Notes: generated by a model not told the origin, from the sequence alone. 64,000 nucleotides of DNA from Acidobacteriota bacterium (GCA_017307505.1 JAFKEE010000034.1:186001-250000), one strand, 5' to 3'; counted from the first letter of the stretch, positions 42,622 to 52,279 are shown. Numbers and translations are program-made.

Positions 42622-43447
42622 CCTTATGGCGCACCTCCAACCGGGGCATGCCCCAGCACGGGACCCCCATGTCGTGGGCCATCATGGCAAAGCCTTCGGT
42701 CTCGATCTCCCCCGGCACCAGTTGCCGGGCGAGCCGCGCCAGCCAGTGGGAAGCCCTGCCCCCGCGCCTTCGAGCCCGGTCGTGCAGCCGGCCGTAGTAG
42801 AACGGCGGAAACACCAGGCCCTCCCGGTGCAGATCCGCCTTCACCAGCAGCATCGTCCCGCCTACCGAATCCAACTCGACCAGTTCCCCCTGGCTCCGCA
42901 GGTCATGCATCAGGAACCGCTGCTGGTCTTTCCACGCATTCCAGTCGAAGCTGCGCCCGCCGTACTCCTTCACACAGTTCGGATGCACGATCTCCTTGCC
43001 CGTCGCCAGCAGTCGCTGCAGGATGTCCGGCGGGTAGTCCACCAGATCCACGTCGATCCACAGCGCCCAATCCGCGTCAGCCAGCGCGACACTCGCCAGG
43101 TAGTTCCGGCTGCGCGCCAGCGTCGCCCGGCGCGGGTGCTGCTGGCTGGCCGCCCAGCGCGGTACTCCAGCAGGCAGGTGAAATCCGTAATCGCGCTTCC
43201 AGACGCCGGCCGCTCGAAAGTCTTTTGCTAATTGAGGCAGCCGGGCCTGCAGTTCCTGGTAAGTGTTATCGGTGCTATCGCTTTCCAGAAAACCAAGGGA
43301 AATACTCTCGCGCGGATAATCGAGGCTGTAGAGAAGTTCAAAATAACGGCCCAGGTGCGGAACGGCATCTTTGACGGGAGTCAGAATGCAGACGCGGGCA
43401 CATTTCGAATGTGCCAGTTTCACTGGGATCTCGTCCAACTGGTCCAC
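42614..43447 (-). CDS. Anp1/Mnn9-like glycosyltransferase
   Basis: 277 residues starting at GTG 43447 with a strong ribosome-binding site (GGAGGAGAGC). The sequence follows the Anp1 family (GT62-type, best known from fungal mannan polymerase): VCILTPVKDAVPHLGRYF, LGFLESDSTDNTYQELQ, the long DADWALWIDVDLVDYPPDIL segment with the metal-binding Asp pair, KEIVHPNCVKEY, and VELDSVGGTMLLVKADLHREGLVFPP. First gene of the six-gene glycan operon, so it may start elongation of a mannose-type chain. Bacterial members exist but are uncommon; the substrate here is unknown. Confidence 0.88.
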   Translation of the reverse strand: MDQLDEIPVKLAHSKCARVCILTPVKDAVPHLGRYFELLYSLDYPRESISLGFLESDSTDNTYQELQARLPQLAKDFRAAGVWKRDYGFHLPAGVPRWAASQQHPRRATLARSRNYLASVALADADWALWIDVDLVDYPPDILQRLLATGKEIVHPNCVKEYGGRSFDWNAWKDQQRFLMHDLRSQGELVELDSVGGTMLLVKADLHREGLVFPPFYYGRLHDRARRRGGRASHWLARLARQLVPGEIETEGFAMMAHDMGVPCWGMPRLEVRHKDA

Positions 43448-43844
43448 GCTCTCCTCCGCAAAACAGCAAAAAACAAATCAGGAGGGAAGCTGCGCGTCGC
43501 GCCGGGGGGCTCCCTGCGCAATTTGCTGCGGCGTCGCTGTCAAAATCCACTACCACGCGAACTCCGGAACCAGCCGGTCAAGTTGCGTCTGCTCAACGCC
43601 AGTTTCCGAGGCTACTATCTCCCATCCTGAGAGAATGTTCTACCGTACCCTAAACTTATGACTTTACGCAACTTGGAATGATCTTAGCGCCGGCCTTAGC
43701 GCACCCCGGCGCCAGCCTTCGGGCCCTTCCAGCCGCCAATTCAGTCAAACCGCCAGTCTTTTGCATTCTTCCTTGGGCCACCCCCTGGCCTCCTCGATTG
43801 GTGCACCTATCGAACGGTCTGATAGGATACCCATTCTCCTCCCC
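43448..43844. other. 397-bp non-coding spacer between the glycan cluster and the FAD oxidoreductase gene
   Basis: I see no convincing gene here: the open frames are short, lack ribosome-binding sites and show no family resemblance. The left part supplies the Anp1-like gene with its leader (GGAGGAGAG before GTG 43447). At 43683-43702 the octamer CTTAGCGC occurs twice in direct orientation, 12 bp apart. Near the right end CCTATC (43806-43811) and GATAGG (43821-43826) are inverted copies. A possible promoter is TTGGTG (43799-43804) with TAGGAT (43823-43828) for the FAD gene. All are weak. Confidence 0.3.
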
Positions 43845-45749
43845 ATGTCACTGAAGATTACTCGCAGGGCGGTCTTCCCGCTCACCGCCGCCACCGCCTT
43901 TCTCCAGGCCCAGTCCCGCCGGAGCGCCGACGTCGTGATCTACGGAGCCACCCCCGCCGGCATCGGCGCCGCCGTCGCGGCTGCCCGGTTGGGACGCACC
44001 GTGATCCTCAGCGAATACGTTGACCACATCGGCGGCATCGTCTCCAACGGCCTGACCAACGCCGATATCGGCAAGCGCCAGGCGGTGGGTGGACTCTTCT
44101 ATGAATTCACGCGCCGTGTGCTGGAAACCTACACGGCCCAGGACAAGGCGAACCCTTCACTCCAGAACGTCAAGTTGTGTAAGGACGGCTACTGGTATGA
44201 GGCCAGCCTGGCCGAGAAGATCTTTCATGACATGATCGGCGCCGAAGGCGGGCGCATCCGGCTTCTCCTCAGCCACGAATTGAAGCGGACCAGCGTCCGC
44301 GGCAACCGTCTCACCTCCATTTACCTGGAGGACCGCGCGAAGCCGGGTCCGCTCGTCGAACTCACCGCCGCGGCTTTCATCGATGCCACCTACGAGGGCG
44401 ACCTCGCCGCCATGGCGGGCGCTCCGTTCAGGATCGGACGCGAGAGCCGCGCCGAATATAACGAACCGCACGCCGGGCGGATCTACATGAAGTTCCGTGA
44501 GAACACTCCGCTGCCCGGCTCCACAGGCGAAGCCGATCAGGCGACCCAGGCGTACTGCTTCCGGATGCACGTCACCAACGTGCCGGAGAAGCGGATCCCC
44601 ATCGAGAAGCCGGCCACCTATAACCGGGACGAATACGCGCTAACCCTCGAAGACATCCGGGCCGGCCGCATCACCAGATTCCGCGAGGTGATCCAGGTCT
44701 ACGCCATGCCGAATGGCCGGTTCGAACTCAATAGCGATCACGTCCATCCCGACACCGGCATCCCGCGCGAGTCGCTCGATCTCGCCGAGGAGTGCTGGCC
44801 CTGGCCCACCGCCACGCCCGCGCAGCGGCAGAAGATCTACCAGCGCTATCTGGACCACAACGTCGGTATGATCTGGCTGCTCCAGAACGACCCCGAGGTG
44901 CCCGAGGCTCTCCGCAAGGATGCGAGCCAGTACGGCTGGCATCGCGACGAATGGGTGAACAATGGCAACAGGCCGCGTCAGGTGTATGTGCGCCAGGGCC
45001 GCCGGATCCTCGGCGATTACGTCCTCACCGAGAACGACGCGAACCTGGATCCGGAGCTGAAACGCACTCGCATCCAACCCACTTCCATCGGAGTGCTCGA
45101 GTGGGCCTTCGACCCCCATGGCCATCACCGCTACGACCCGGCGCATCCCGGCGTACGCGAGGGCTACTTCTACGTGGACCACGAGCCCTTCCAGGTGCCT
45201 TACGGGGTCGTGGTGCCCCGCAAGATCGACGGCCTGCTCGTACCCGTGGCCTGCTCCTGCAGCCACGTGGCCTACAATGCCCTGCGCATGGAGCCGGTCT
45301 TCATCGTCCTGGGTGAGGCCTGCGGCGTGGCCGCCCACCTGGCGATTCAGCACAAGGTCCCACTGCGGCGCATCCCGACAAATCAGTTGCAGTCGATCCT
45401 GGCGGAACGCCGGGGCGTTCTCACTTTCTATGAGGACCTGCCTTTCACCGACCCCGACTTCGCGCCCTTCCAGTGGCTGGGAGCCCGAGGCCTGAACCCG
45501 GGCTACCGTGCGGAGAAAACACAGAAGCTCACGCGCGCTGAGGGCGCGGCGCGTCTGTCCAGGATCCTGCACCACGAAGGGAAAAAGTCGGCGGGGCCCG
45601 CCGATGGCGCGGATCTGCCCTTAACGGCGGAAGTACTCGCGGGCTGGCTCAAGACCGCCGGTTACTCCGCGGGCAGTGAGCCTGCCGGTCCGCTGGATCT
45701 GGCCGGATTTGCCCGCATGGTCTACGCGGCTTTGCGGCCCGCAATCTGA
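43845..45749 (+). CDS. Exported FAD-dependent oxidoreductase, family copy 1
   Basis: 634 residues from ATG 43845. The leader LKITRRAVFPLTAATAFLQAQ includes a twin-arginine-like start. The nucleotide-binding strand is DVVIYGATPAGIGAAVAA (G34 ... G39-x-G41) followed by VDHIGGIVSNGLTNADIG; the second family landmark is FIDATYEGDLAAMAG. Late motifs include KIDGLLVPVACSCSHVAY and FIVLGEACGVAAHLA. The PF12831-type FAD oxidoreductase family is abundant in polymer-degrading Bacteroidetes and Acidobacteria; substrates are mostly unknown. Ends 2 nt before the convergent regulator stop. Divergent from the glycan cluster. Confidence 0.87.
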   Translation: MSLKITRRAVFPLTAATAFLQAQSRRSADVVIYGATPAGIGAAVAAARLGRTVILSEYVDHIGGIVSNGLTNADIGKRQAVGGLFYEFTRRVLETYTAQDKANPSLQNVKLCKDGYWYEASLAEKIFHDMIGAEGGRIRLLLSHELKRTSVRGNRLTSIYLEDRAKPGPLVELTAAAFIDATYEGDLAAMAGAPFRIGRESRAEYNEPHAGRIYMKFRENTPLPGSTGEADQATQAYCFRMHVTNVPEKRIPIEKPATYNRDEYALTLEDIRAGRITRFREVIQVYAMPNGRFELNSDHVHPDTGIPRESLDLAEECWPWPTATPAQRQKIYQRYLDHNVGMIWLLQNDPEVPEALRKDASQYGWHRDEWVNNGNRPRQVYVRQGRRILGDYVLTENDANLDPELKRTRIQPTSIGVLEWAFDPHGHHRYDPAHPGVREGYFYVDHEPFQVPYGVVVPRKIDGLLVPVACSCSHVAYNALRMEPVFIVLGEACGVAAHLAIQHKVPLRRIPTNQLQSILAERRGVLTFYEDLPFTDPDFAPFQWLGARGLNPGYRAEKTQKLTRAEGAARLSRILHHEGKKSAGPADGADLPLTAEVLAGWLKTAGYSAGSEPAGPLDLAGFARMVYAALRPAI

Positions 45750-45751
45750 CC

Positions 45752-47050
45752 TCAGTTCGTTGGCAGGTAACGATGCGTGACGTAGATTGAGGCTCGGGCC
45801 CGGTTGTTCTTGCCTTCCACTCGAATCAGCACCTGGAAGTAGGGACTCTTCTTGCCTCTCGGTCCGTCGGGCGGGTCCTGGTCGATGCGCCGCTGAAGGT
45901 CCGTTAATCGATCCTGGTCGATGGCATAGTTGGCCGCGCCTTGCGTCGACCAGGTTTCAAGTCCTGACAGATAAAGCATGCGGGTGTTCGGCTGCCGGCC
46001 AGGCCAGAGGCTCAGCACGGCATAGCTGGTGCTGACGCCGACAGTCCCGGTGGGCCGGTACACCGGCAACTCGCCGGGCAAGGGACTCAGCACAGAGAAC
46101 CCGCTGCCCGGCCCATCGTTGCCGGGATCAAACGGGAAAAGGTTCGGCCGCTTCAGCTGCTGCAGCAGAGTTTGGAAGCGGGCGGAAGAGACCACCACCA
46201 GGTTTTTGTCTTCGATATCCGAAAGCCCCAGGTAGTTGGAGTTGGCAACAGTGGTCCTGACGCCATGGTCCTGCAGCCAGTTCGCGACGTAATGCGTCCC
46301 GATGGCGTCGCCGATCCCGGTGTACACATCTTCCTGCGGCCGGAAGGTGTAGCCGAACGCGTCAAAGAGGTGTTTGATGCGGCCTGTGTTCTCGAAGATG
46401 GTGTTCACGGAAGTGTCGCGGACGAAAAAGCCGTTGCCGCCGGCGAAGAAGAGAGGCACGCCGAAACTCACAACCGTCTCCGCCTTTGAGTCGATGATCG
46501 AGCCCCATAGGGCACGGGAGGCAGGCTTGCGCGGCCAGCGGTCGCGGTTCAACCACAGCGCCACCGTCGTCGCCAGTAACGCGCCCAAGGCCACTCCGGT
46601 CAGCAGCGCCGGCCAGTAACGTCCTCGTCCAAGCTGTTGAACGGGCTCGTCTTCCGTCTGCGGTAACGCCGCCGGCGGTACATCCAGGGCCGCGTTCTTC
46701 GCCTCAACGAATCGCACCGCATAGCCGCCGCGCGGTAACTCGATGCGGAGTGCGGAATTCCGGCCCTCATGCTCGTAATACTCTGCCAGGCGCTTGCGCA
46801 GCAGGCTGGCCTGCACCCGCACAATGGCGTCGTTCCGCGGGTCGTAATCGGGCGGCCGGTTGAACACCTGGAGCCCTAGAATGTACTCTTTAAGCCCGTC
46901 TTCGCGTCCTGCCAGCGTCTCGTGAACGGCATGGGTCAGCAGGGCGCACAACTGCTTCGATTCCCGCAGAAACCGGCTCTGGAGAATCCGGTCGAGTTCT
47001 GCGAGGGCTACCGAGTGCCATGCAGGGGCTTCGGAAGTACCTGACATCAT
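45752..47050 (-). CDS. Membrane-anchored winged-helix-like regulator, family A (paralogue of the protein at 22764-24056)
   Basis: 432 residues. N-terminal domain ~10-115 with FLRESKQLCALLTHAVHETL, GLQVFNRPPDYDPRNDAIVR, LRKRLAEYYEHEG and RIELPRGGYAVRF, the same order as in the other copy; one membrane span near 140-162 (ALLTGVALGALLATTVALWL); then a ~270-residue domain expected in the periplasm with NLVVVSSARFQ, YAVLSLWPGRQPNTRMLYLSG and PYFQVLIRVE, each pairing with a segment of the first copy. Divergent from the second Oar-type receptor gene with an 83-nt gap, which is too short for anything but a shared regulatory region. Start is ATG 47050 or 47047. Regulation of the receptor operon is inferred from position and architecture. 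Confidence 0.65.
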   Translation of the reverse strand: MMSGTSEAPAWHSVALAELDRILQSRFLRESKQLCALLTHAVHETLAGREDGLKEYILGLQVFNRPPDYDPRNDAIVRVQASLLRKRLAEYYEHEGRNSALRIELPRGGYAVRFVEAKNAALDVPPAALPQTEDEPVQQLGRGRYWPALLTGVALGALLATTVALWLNRDRWPRKPASRALWGSIIDSKAETVVSFGVPLFFAGGNGFFVRDTSVNTIFENTGRIKHLFDAFGYTFRPQEDVYTGIGDAIGTHYVANWLQDHGVRTTVANSNYLGLSDIEDKNLVVVSSARFQTLLQQLKRPNLFPFDPGNDGPGSGFSVLSPLPGELPVYRPTGTVGVSTSYAVLSLWPGRQPNTRMLYLSGLETWSTQGAANYAIDQDRLTDLQRRIDQDPPDGPRGKKSPYFQVLIRVEGKNNRARASIYVTHRYLPTN

Positions 47051-47133
47051 TGGCCCATAACCGTTAATTGACCTGAAATTAGCCTAAGTGGAACGAGCGG
47101 TCCACGTAGACTTGGCCCCGAGGAGCTGAATCT

Positions 47134-50100
47134 ATGTTTCGATCCACCCACCTGGTTCTGGCTACCATCTTACTATCCGCGTCGCTATCTGCCCAGACCG
47201 CTCTGGGCACCATCACCGGCACCATCTCCGATCCGCAAGGCTCGGGAGTCCCCAACGTGACGGTCACGGCGACAGCCCTAGCCACGAACCTTAAGTACAC
47301 CGGCACCAGTTCGTCCGATGGCACTTATTCTATTTCCCAACTGCCTGTAGGCCGGTTTGAGCTGACCGCCACTGCCGCCGGTTTCAAGACCTTCAACCAG
47401 ACCAACATCACCATCGAAGTCTCGCAGCGTCTGCGCGTGGACATCGCCCTGGAAGTAGGCGCGCTGACCGAAAGCGTCAACATCACCGCCGAGATCCCCC
47501 GCGTCCAGACGGAAGACTCGAGCCTCGGCGCCACCGTCGAGCGCAAGCGCATTGAAGAGCTGCCGCTCAACGGCCGCCACGTCTTCAACCTGGTGAAAAT
47601 CGTCGCCGGCGTGCAGCCCCGCAGCAGTTCTACCGACGGTTTCGCCGAAGTCAACAACCAGACCTTCTCCCAGATCCGTATCAACGGCGGCCCGGCCTAC
47701 GGCAACCAGTTCTTACTGGACGGCAGCGTCAACTCGGCGCCGGTCCATAACGAAATCGCCGTCGTCCCCATGTCGGACTCTGTCGAAGAGTTCCGCGTCG
47801 AAACCAACGCCCTCAAGGCGGAGTACGGCCAGACCTCCGGCGGCGTCATCAATGTCGTCACCAAGATGGGCGGCAACGAGTTCCACGGCTCCGCCTACGA
47901 GTTCCTGCGCAACGACGCCTTCGACGCGCGCAACGCCTTCTCCACCCAGCCCGATCCCCGCACCGGCCGCATCAAACAGGTGCTGCGCTACAACCAGTAC
48001 GGCGGCACGGTAGGCGGCCCGGTCTGGATCCCCAAGGTGTACGACGGCCGCAACCGCACCTTCTTCTTCGCCGGCTATGAGCAGTGGAAATGGCGCTCCA
48101 CCGGCGCGCCCAGGCTCGGCACCGTCGCCAAGCCCGAATGGCGCGACGGCGACTTCTCGAACCTCCGCAACGGCTCCGGCGCGCTCATCGCCCTGTTCGA
48201 TCCCGCCACCACCCGCGCCAATCCCAACGGCTCCGGCTATATCCGCGATCCGCTGCCCGGCAACATCGTGCCGGCCAACCGCATCGATCCGCTCTCCAAG
48301 CGGGTCCTGGCCTACATGCCTGCCGCGAACGCCACGGCCACAGATCCCTACACTGCCGCCAACAACTTCATCGCCCTCATCCCGTCCAGTTCGGACCAGG
48401 GTGTGACCACCGCTCGTGTGGACCACCGCCTCACCGACAAGGACATGCTGTTCTTCCGCTACTCAGCCACCCGCAACACCCTTCGCAACCGCGGCTATGG
48501 CCTGGAAGAGGCCGATTCCGTGGCCCGCGACGACCAGCGCGACAACCACAACGCCATCTTCAGCTACACCCGCGTCGTGTCGCCCTCCATCGTGAACGAC
48601 TTCCGCCTCGCCGGCTCCCGCCAGTGGCTGCCCTTCAAGCACCCCAGCTTTGACCAGGGTTGGCCCGCCAAACTCGGCTACCCCTCCCAGATCCCTCAGG
48701 ACCAATTCCCGCCCGTCCAGATCTCCGGCCTGATGACCATCGGCCAGCCGAGCTTCTCCGCCGGCCTGCGCGCCCAGCAGTACGTGCAGATCGTCGACAG
48801 CGTCACCTATGTCCGCGGCAAGCACAACTTCAAGACCGGCTTTGATCTCCGCTGGTCGCGCCTGAGCTTCATCAACCGCTCCAACCCCTCGGGCCGTTTC
48901 GACTTCAGCGCCGCGCTCACCGGCAATCCGCTGGTCCCGGCCAACACCGGCTTCGGCCTCGCCTCTTACCTGCTGGGCGAAGTCGGCGGCGGCCAGATCG
49001 GCTTCCGTCCCTTCTTCCAGTACCGCTCGCTGCCTCTGGGCATCTACTTCCAGGACGACTGGAAGATCACCCGCCGCCTCACGCTCAACCTCGGCCTGCG
49101 CTACGACATCAGCGGCGGACCCACCGAACTGCACGACCGCCACTCCAGCTTCGATCCGTTCGTCATGAACCCCGAAACCAAGATGCCGGGCATCATGACC
49201 TACAGCGGCGTCAACGGTGTCCCGTCCAGCTATGTGGACCTCGACAAGAACAACCTCGGACCCCGCATCGGTTTCGCCTGGGATCCCAAGGGTGATGGCA
49301 AGACCGCCATTCGCGGCGGCTACGGCATCATCTACACCATCTCCGAAATCGGTCACACCCAGGGCGACAACTCCAACGCTCTCGGCTTCTCTATCGATAC
49401 ACCGTTCACCGCTTCCGGCAGCGTCCCCGTGAAGGCCTTCCAGTTCAGCCAGGGCCCCTCCACCATCCTGCAGCCCGCCGGCGCCAAGGGCGGCCCCTCG
49501 GCCTTCCGCGGCTTCAATGGCCAGTATCAGGACCGTCATGGCCTCACGCCGTATGTCCAGTCCTGGAATTTCACTGTCCAGCGTTCGCTGTTTGCGGGCT
49601 GGACCGCCAGCGCCGTCTATGCCGGCAGCCGCGGCGTCAAGCTCTTCGGCGGCAACTACAACCTGAACCAGCTCGATCCGAAGTACTTCGCGATGGGCCT
49701 CGACCTGCAAACGACGGTGCCCAACCCGTTCTTCGGCCAGATCACCTCCGGCGCGCTCTCCGGCGCCACCGTGCAGAAGCAGGTTCTTCTGCGCGCCTTC
49801 CCCGACTACCAGTCGGTCACCACGTTCGCCGCCAACAACGCCAGCTCCACCTATCACTCCCTGCAGGTGCTCGTCGAGAAGCGCTTCTCGTCCGGCATCT
49901 CGGCCCTCGCCAGCTACACGAAGAGCAAGCTGATGTCCGACACGATCAGCATCGGCGGCGGCGGCAACGGTACCTCCGCGGCCGACTTCCGCATCGGCGC
50001 CTACAACCGCCGTCTCGATCGCGCCATCGATCAGGATGACGTCTCCCAACGCCTTGTCACCAGCGGCGTCGTGGAACTCCCCTTCGGCCGCGGTAAGAAG

Positions 50101-50598
50101 TTCGGCGGCAACATCAATCGCGTTGTCGATGCCGCTCTCGGCGGCTGGCAGTTCAACGGCATCGCCACCATGCAGACCGGCACGCCCCTCACGGTCCGCG
50201 GCAGCAACAACTTTACGGGCATCAACTACCCCGACCTGGTAGCCGATCCCTCGCTGCCCGGCGGCACGCAGTCGGCCAACAAGTGGTTCAATACCGACGC
50301 CTTCCGCAACCCCGCCAACTTCGTCATCGGCAATGCCCCCCGCACCCTGCCGCATACCCGCACGCCGGGCCTGCTCGACGTGAGCTTCTCCATCTTCAAG
50401 ACCTACCAGTTCCTGGAGCGCTACCGTCTGGAAACCCGCTGGGAAATGTTCAACGCCCTGAATGCCGTCAACCTCAACGGCCCGGACACGAACTTCTCGC
50501 CCAACGCCGCGGGCGTCAACACGAATGCCAATTTCGGCCGCATCTTCAGCTCGCTGGAAGCGCGCCGCATGCAGCTTGGCATGCGCCTGACGTTCTAA
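47134..50598 (+). CDS. Oar-type TonB-dependent receptor with N-terminal carboxypeptidase-regulatory-like domain
   Basis: 1154-residue outer-membrane receptor. Signal peptide (LVLATILLSASLSAQ), then a carboxypeptidase-regulatory-like domain (GTITGTISDPQGSGVPNVTV), plug (IEELPLNGRHVFNLVKIVAGV, NQFLLDGSVNSAPVHN, EFRVETNALKAEYGQTSGGV) and a large barrel ending MQLGMRLTF. The codon pattern is notably C-rich in third positions compared with the flanking genes. The gene is followed after 22 nt by FAD oxidoreductase copy 2, on the same strand. Probable ligand importer for the substrate handled by those enzymes. Confidence 0.93.
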   Translation: MFRSTHLVLATILLSASLSAQTALGTITGTISDPQGSGVPNVTVTATALATNLKYTGTSSSDGTYSISQLPVGRFELTATAAGFKTFNQTNITIEVSQRLRVDIALEVGALTESVNITAEIPRVQTEDSSLGATVERKRIEELPLNGRHVFNLVKIVAGVQPRSSSTDGFAEVNNQTFSQIRINGGPAYGNQFLLDGSVNSAPVHNEIAVVPMSDSVEEFRVETNALKAEYGQTSGGVINVVTKMGGNEFHGSAYEFLRNDAFDARNAFSTQPDPRTGRIKQVLRYNQYGGTVGGPVWIPKVYDGRNRTFFFAGYEQWKWRSTGAPRLGTVAKPEWRDGDFSNLRNGSGALIALFDPATTRANPNGSGYIRDPLPGNIVPANRIDPLSKRVLAYMPAANATATDPYTAANNFIALIPSSSDQGVTTARVDHRLTDKDMLFFRYSATRNTLRNRGYGLEEADSVARDDQRDNHNAIFSYTRVVSPSIVNDFRLAGSRQWLPFKHPSFDQGWPAKLGYPSQIPQDQFPPVQISGLMTIGQPSFSAGLRAQQYVQIVDSVTYVRGKHNFKTGFDLRWSRLSFINRSNPSGRFDFSAALTGNPLVPANTGFGLASYLLGEVGGGQIGFRPFFQYRSLPLGIYFQDDWKITRRLTLNLGLRYDISGGPTELHDRHSSFDPFVMNPETKMPGIMTYSGVNGVPSSYVDLDKNNLGPRIGFAWDPKGDGKTAIRGGYGIIYTISEIGHTQGDNSNALGFSIDTPFTASGSVPVKAFQFSQGPSTILQPAGAKGGPSAFRGFNGQYQDRHGLTPYVQSWNFTVQRSLFAGWTASAVYAGSRGVKLFGGNYNLNQLDPKYFAMGLDLQTTVPNPFFGQITSGALSGATVQKQVLLRAFPDYQSVTTFAANNASSTYHSLQVLVEKRFSSGISALASYTKSKLMSDTISIGGGGNGTSAADFRIGAYNRRLDRAIDQDDVSQRLVTSGVVELPFGRGKKFGGNINRVVDAALGGWQFNGIATMQTGTPLTVRGSNNFTGINYPDLVADPSLPGGTQSANKWFNTDAFRNPANFVIGNAPRTLPHTRTPGLLDVSFSIFKTYQFLERYRLETRWEMFNALNAVNLNGPDTNFSPNAAGVNTNANFGRIFSSLEARRMQLGMRLTF

Positions 50599-50620
50599 TA
50601 CCCTGAGCGAGGATCCCTTC

Positions 50621-52279
50621 ATGAGAATGTTCCTTGTTCTCCTGCTGGCAGCGGCTTCGGCCGCTGCCCAGCAGCAATACGACCTGGTCGTCTACGGCGG
50701 CACCGCCGCCGGATTTGCCACCGCCGTCTCCGGCGCCCGCCAGGGCCTTAAGACGGCCCTCCTGGAACCCAGAAACCACATCGGCGGCATGATCAGCGGC
50801 GGATTGTCCGGCACCGACGTCGGCCGCCGCGAAGTCATCGGCGGACTGTCGCTCGAGTTCTACTATCGCGCCGGCCGCTACTACCAGCTGGATCGCCACC
50901 TCCAGGAGATCGCCTGGATGCCCGAGCCCGGTGTCGCCGAAAAGCTGATGCGCGACATGCTCAAGGAAGCCGGCGTCACCCTGCTGGAACACCACCGCCT
51001 GCGCGAGAAAGACGGCGTGAAGCGCGAAGGGACCCGTGTGACCGAAATCGTCATGGAGAACGGAGCCAGCTTCCGGGCCAAGGTCTTCGCCGACGCCACC
51101 TATGAGGGCGACCTCATGGCGCAATCCAAGGTCACCTACACCTACGGCCGCGAAGGCATCAGCCAGTACGGCGAATCGCTCGCCGGCGTGCGCGCCGTCA
51201 CCGAAAGCCATCAGTTCGCCGTCGACATCCCCGCTCGCGACGAGCAGGGCAAACTGCTGCCCGAAATCTCCGCCGAACCCCGCGGCGAACCAGGCACCGC
51301 CGACAAGCGCATCCAGGCTTACAACTTCCGCGTCATCGCCACCAATGTCCCGGAAAACCGGCTCCCCTGGCCCAAACCCGACGGCTATGACCCGAAGCGC
51401 TATGAGCTTCTGGCCCGCTACCTGACGGCCATGACGAAGTACATGGGCCGCCCCCTCAACTTCAACGAAGTCGGCCTCTTCCGCATCATCCCCAACGGCA
51501 AACTCGACCTCAACAACCGCGGCGGCTTCTCCACCGACTACATCGGCAAGAACTACGGCTACCCCGAAGGCACCTACGCCGAGCGCGCGAAGATCTGGAA
51601 GGAGCACGAGGATTACCAGAAGGGCTTCTATTACTTCCTCGCCAACGATCCTCGAGTCCCCAAGGAACTCCAGGACGAAGTCCGCAGCTACGGACTGACG
51701 AAGGACGAGTTCACCGACAACGGCCACTGGCCGAACCAGCTCTACGTCCGCGAAGCGCGCCGCATGGTCGGCGAGTTCGTCTCCACCCAGAAGGACCTCC
51801 AGACGGAACGCACCAAACCGGACGTCATCGGCATGGGCAGCTACAACTCCGACTCCCACAATCTCCAGCGGTTTGTGAATGCCAAGGGATTTGTCGAGAA
51901 CGAAGGCGATGTCCAGGTGCCTGTCCAGCCCTATCAGATCCCCTACCGTGTACTGGTGCCGAAGAAGAGCGAAGTCACCAACCTATTGGTGCCGGTCTGC
52001 TTCTCGGCCAGCCACATCTCATACTCCAGCATGCGCATGGAGCCGCAGTACATGATCCTCGGCCATGCCGCCGGCATCGCCGCGGCGCTCTCGATCCGGA
52101 GCGGATCCACCCTCCAGGAAATCAGCATCCCCGAACTCCAGAAGAAGCTCAAGGACGAGGGCGCCGTGTTCGAAGCGGGCATCGAGTTCCAGAATCAGGG
52201 CCTCGCCGCGATCCGCAAACGCTATGCCCCCGCGCCCAGAAAAGGACCCGTGCCGTGGGGCCGGCCGGCCTCGAAGTAG
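50621..52279 (+). CDS. Exported FAD-dependent oxidoreductase, family copy 2
   Basis: 552 residues. Signal peptide MRMFLVLLLAAASAAAQ, then DLVVYGGTAAGFATAVSG and NHIGGMISGGLSGTDVG (dinucleotide-binding region) and FADATYEGDLMAQSK, the family landmark also in copies 1 and 3. C-terminal KKSEVTNLLVPVCFSASHISY and YMILGHAAGIAAALS complete the pattern. The gene follows the TonB receptor by 22 nt and precedes copy 3 by 18 nt, so the three are probably one transcript. Expected periplasmic; substrate unknown. Confidence 0.88.
   Translation: MRMFLVLLLAAASAAAQQQYDLVVYGGTAAGFATAVSGARQGLKTALLEPRNHIGGMISGGLSGTDVGRREVIGGLSLEFYYRAGRYYQLDRHLQEIAWMPEPGVAEKLMRDMLKEAGVTLLEHHRLREKDGVKREGTRVTEIVMENGASFRAKVFADATYEGDLMAQSKVTYTYGREGISQYGESLAGVRAVTESHQFAVDIPARDEQGKLLPEISAEPRGEPGTADKRIQAYNFRVIATNVPENRLPWPKPDGYDPKRYELLARYLTAMTKYMGRPLNFNEVGLFRIIPNGKLDLNNRGGFSTDYIGKNYGYPEGTYAERAKIWKEHEDYQKGFYYFLANDPRVPKELQDEVRSYGLTKDEFTDNGHWPNQLYVREARRMVGEFVSTQKDLQTERTKPDVIGMGSYNSDSHNLQRFVNAKGFVENEGDVQVPVQPYQIPYRVLVPKKSEVTNLLVPVCFSASHISYSSMRMEPQYMILGHAAGIAAALSIRSGSTLQEISIPELQKKLKDEGAVFEAGIEFQNQGLAAIRKRYAPAPRKGPVPWGRPASK

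Noticed and set aside
43232-43661. Three overlapping frames of 80-132 codons near the Anp1 gene start
   Set aside because: Partly antisense to the Anp1 gene; no motifs, no ribosome-binding site, and composition like non-coding DNA.
48463-50622. 719-codon open frame on the minus strand across the second TonB receptor
   Set aside because: It is the reverse shadow of a real receptor gene with strong C bias in third positions, which removes stops from the opposite frame. The translation is Gly/Ala/Val/Glu/Asp-rich without domains or a ribosome-binding site.
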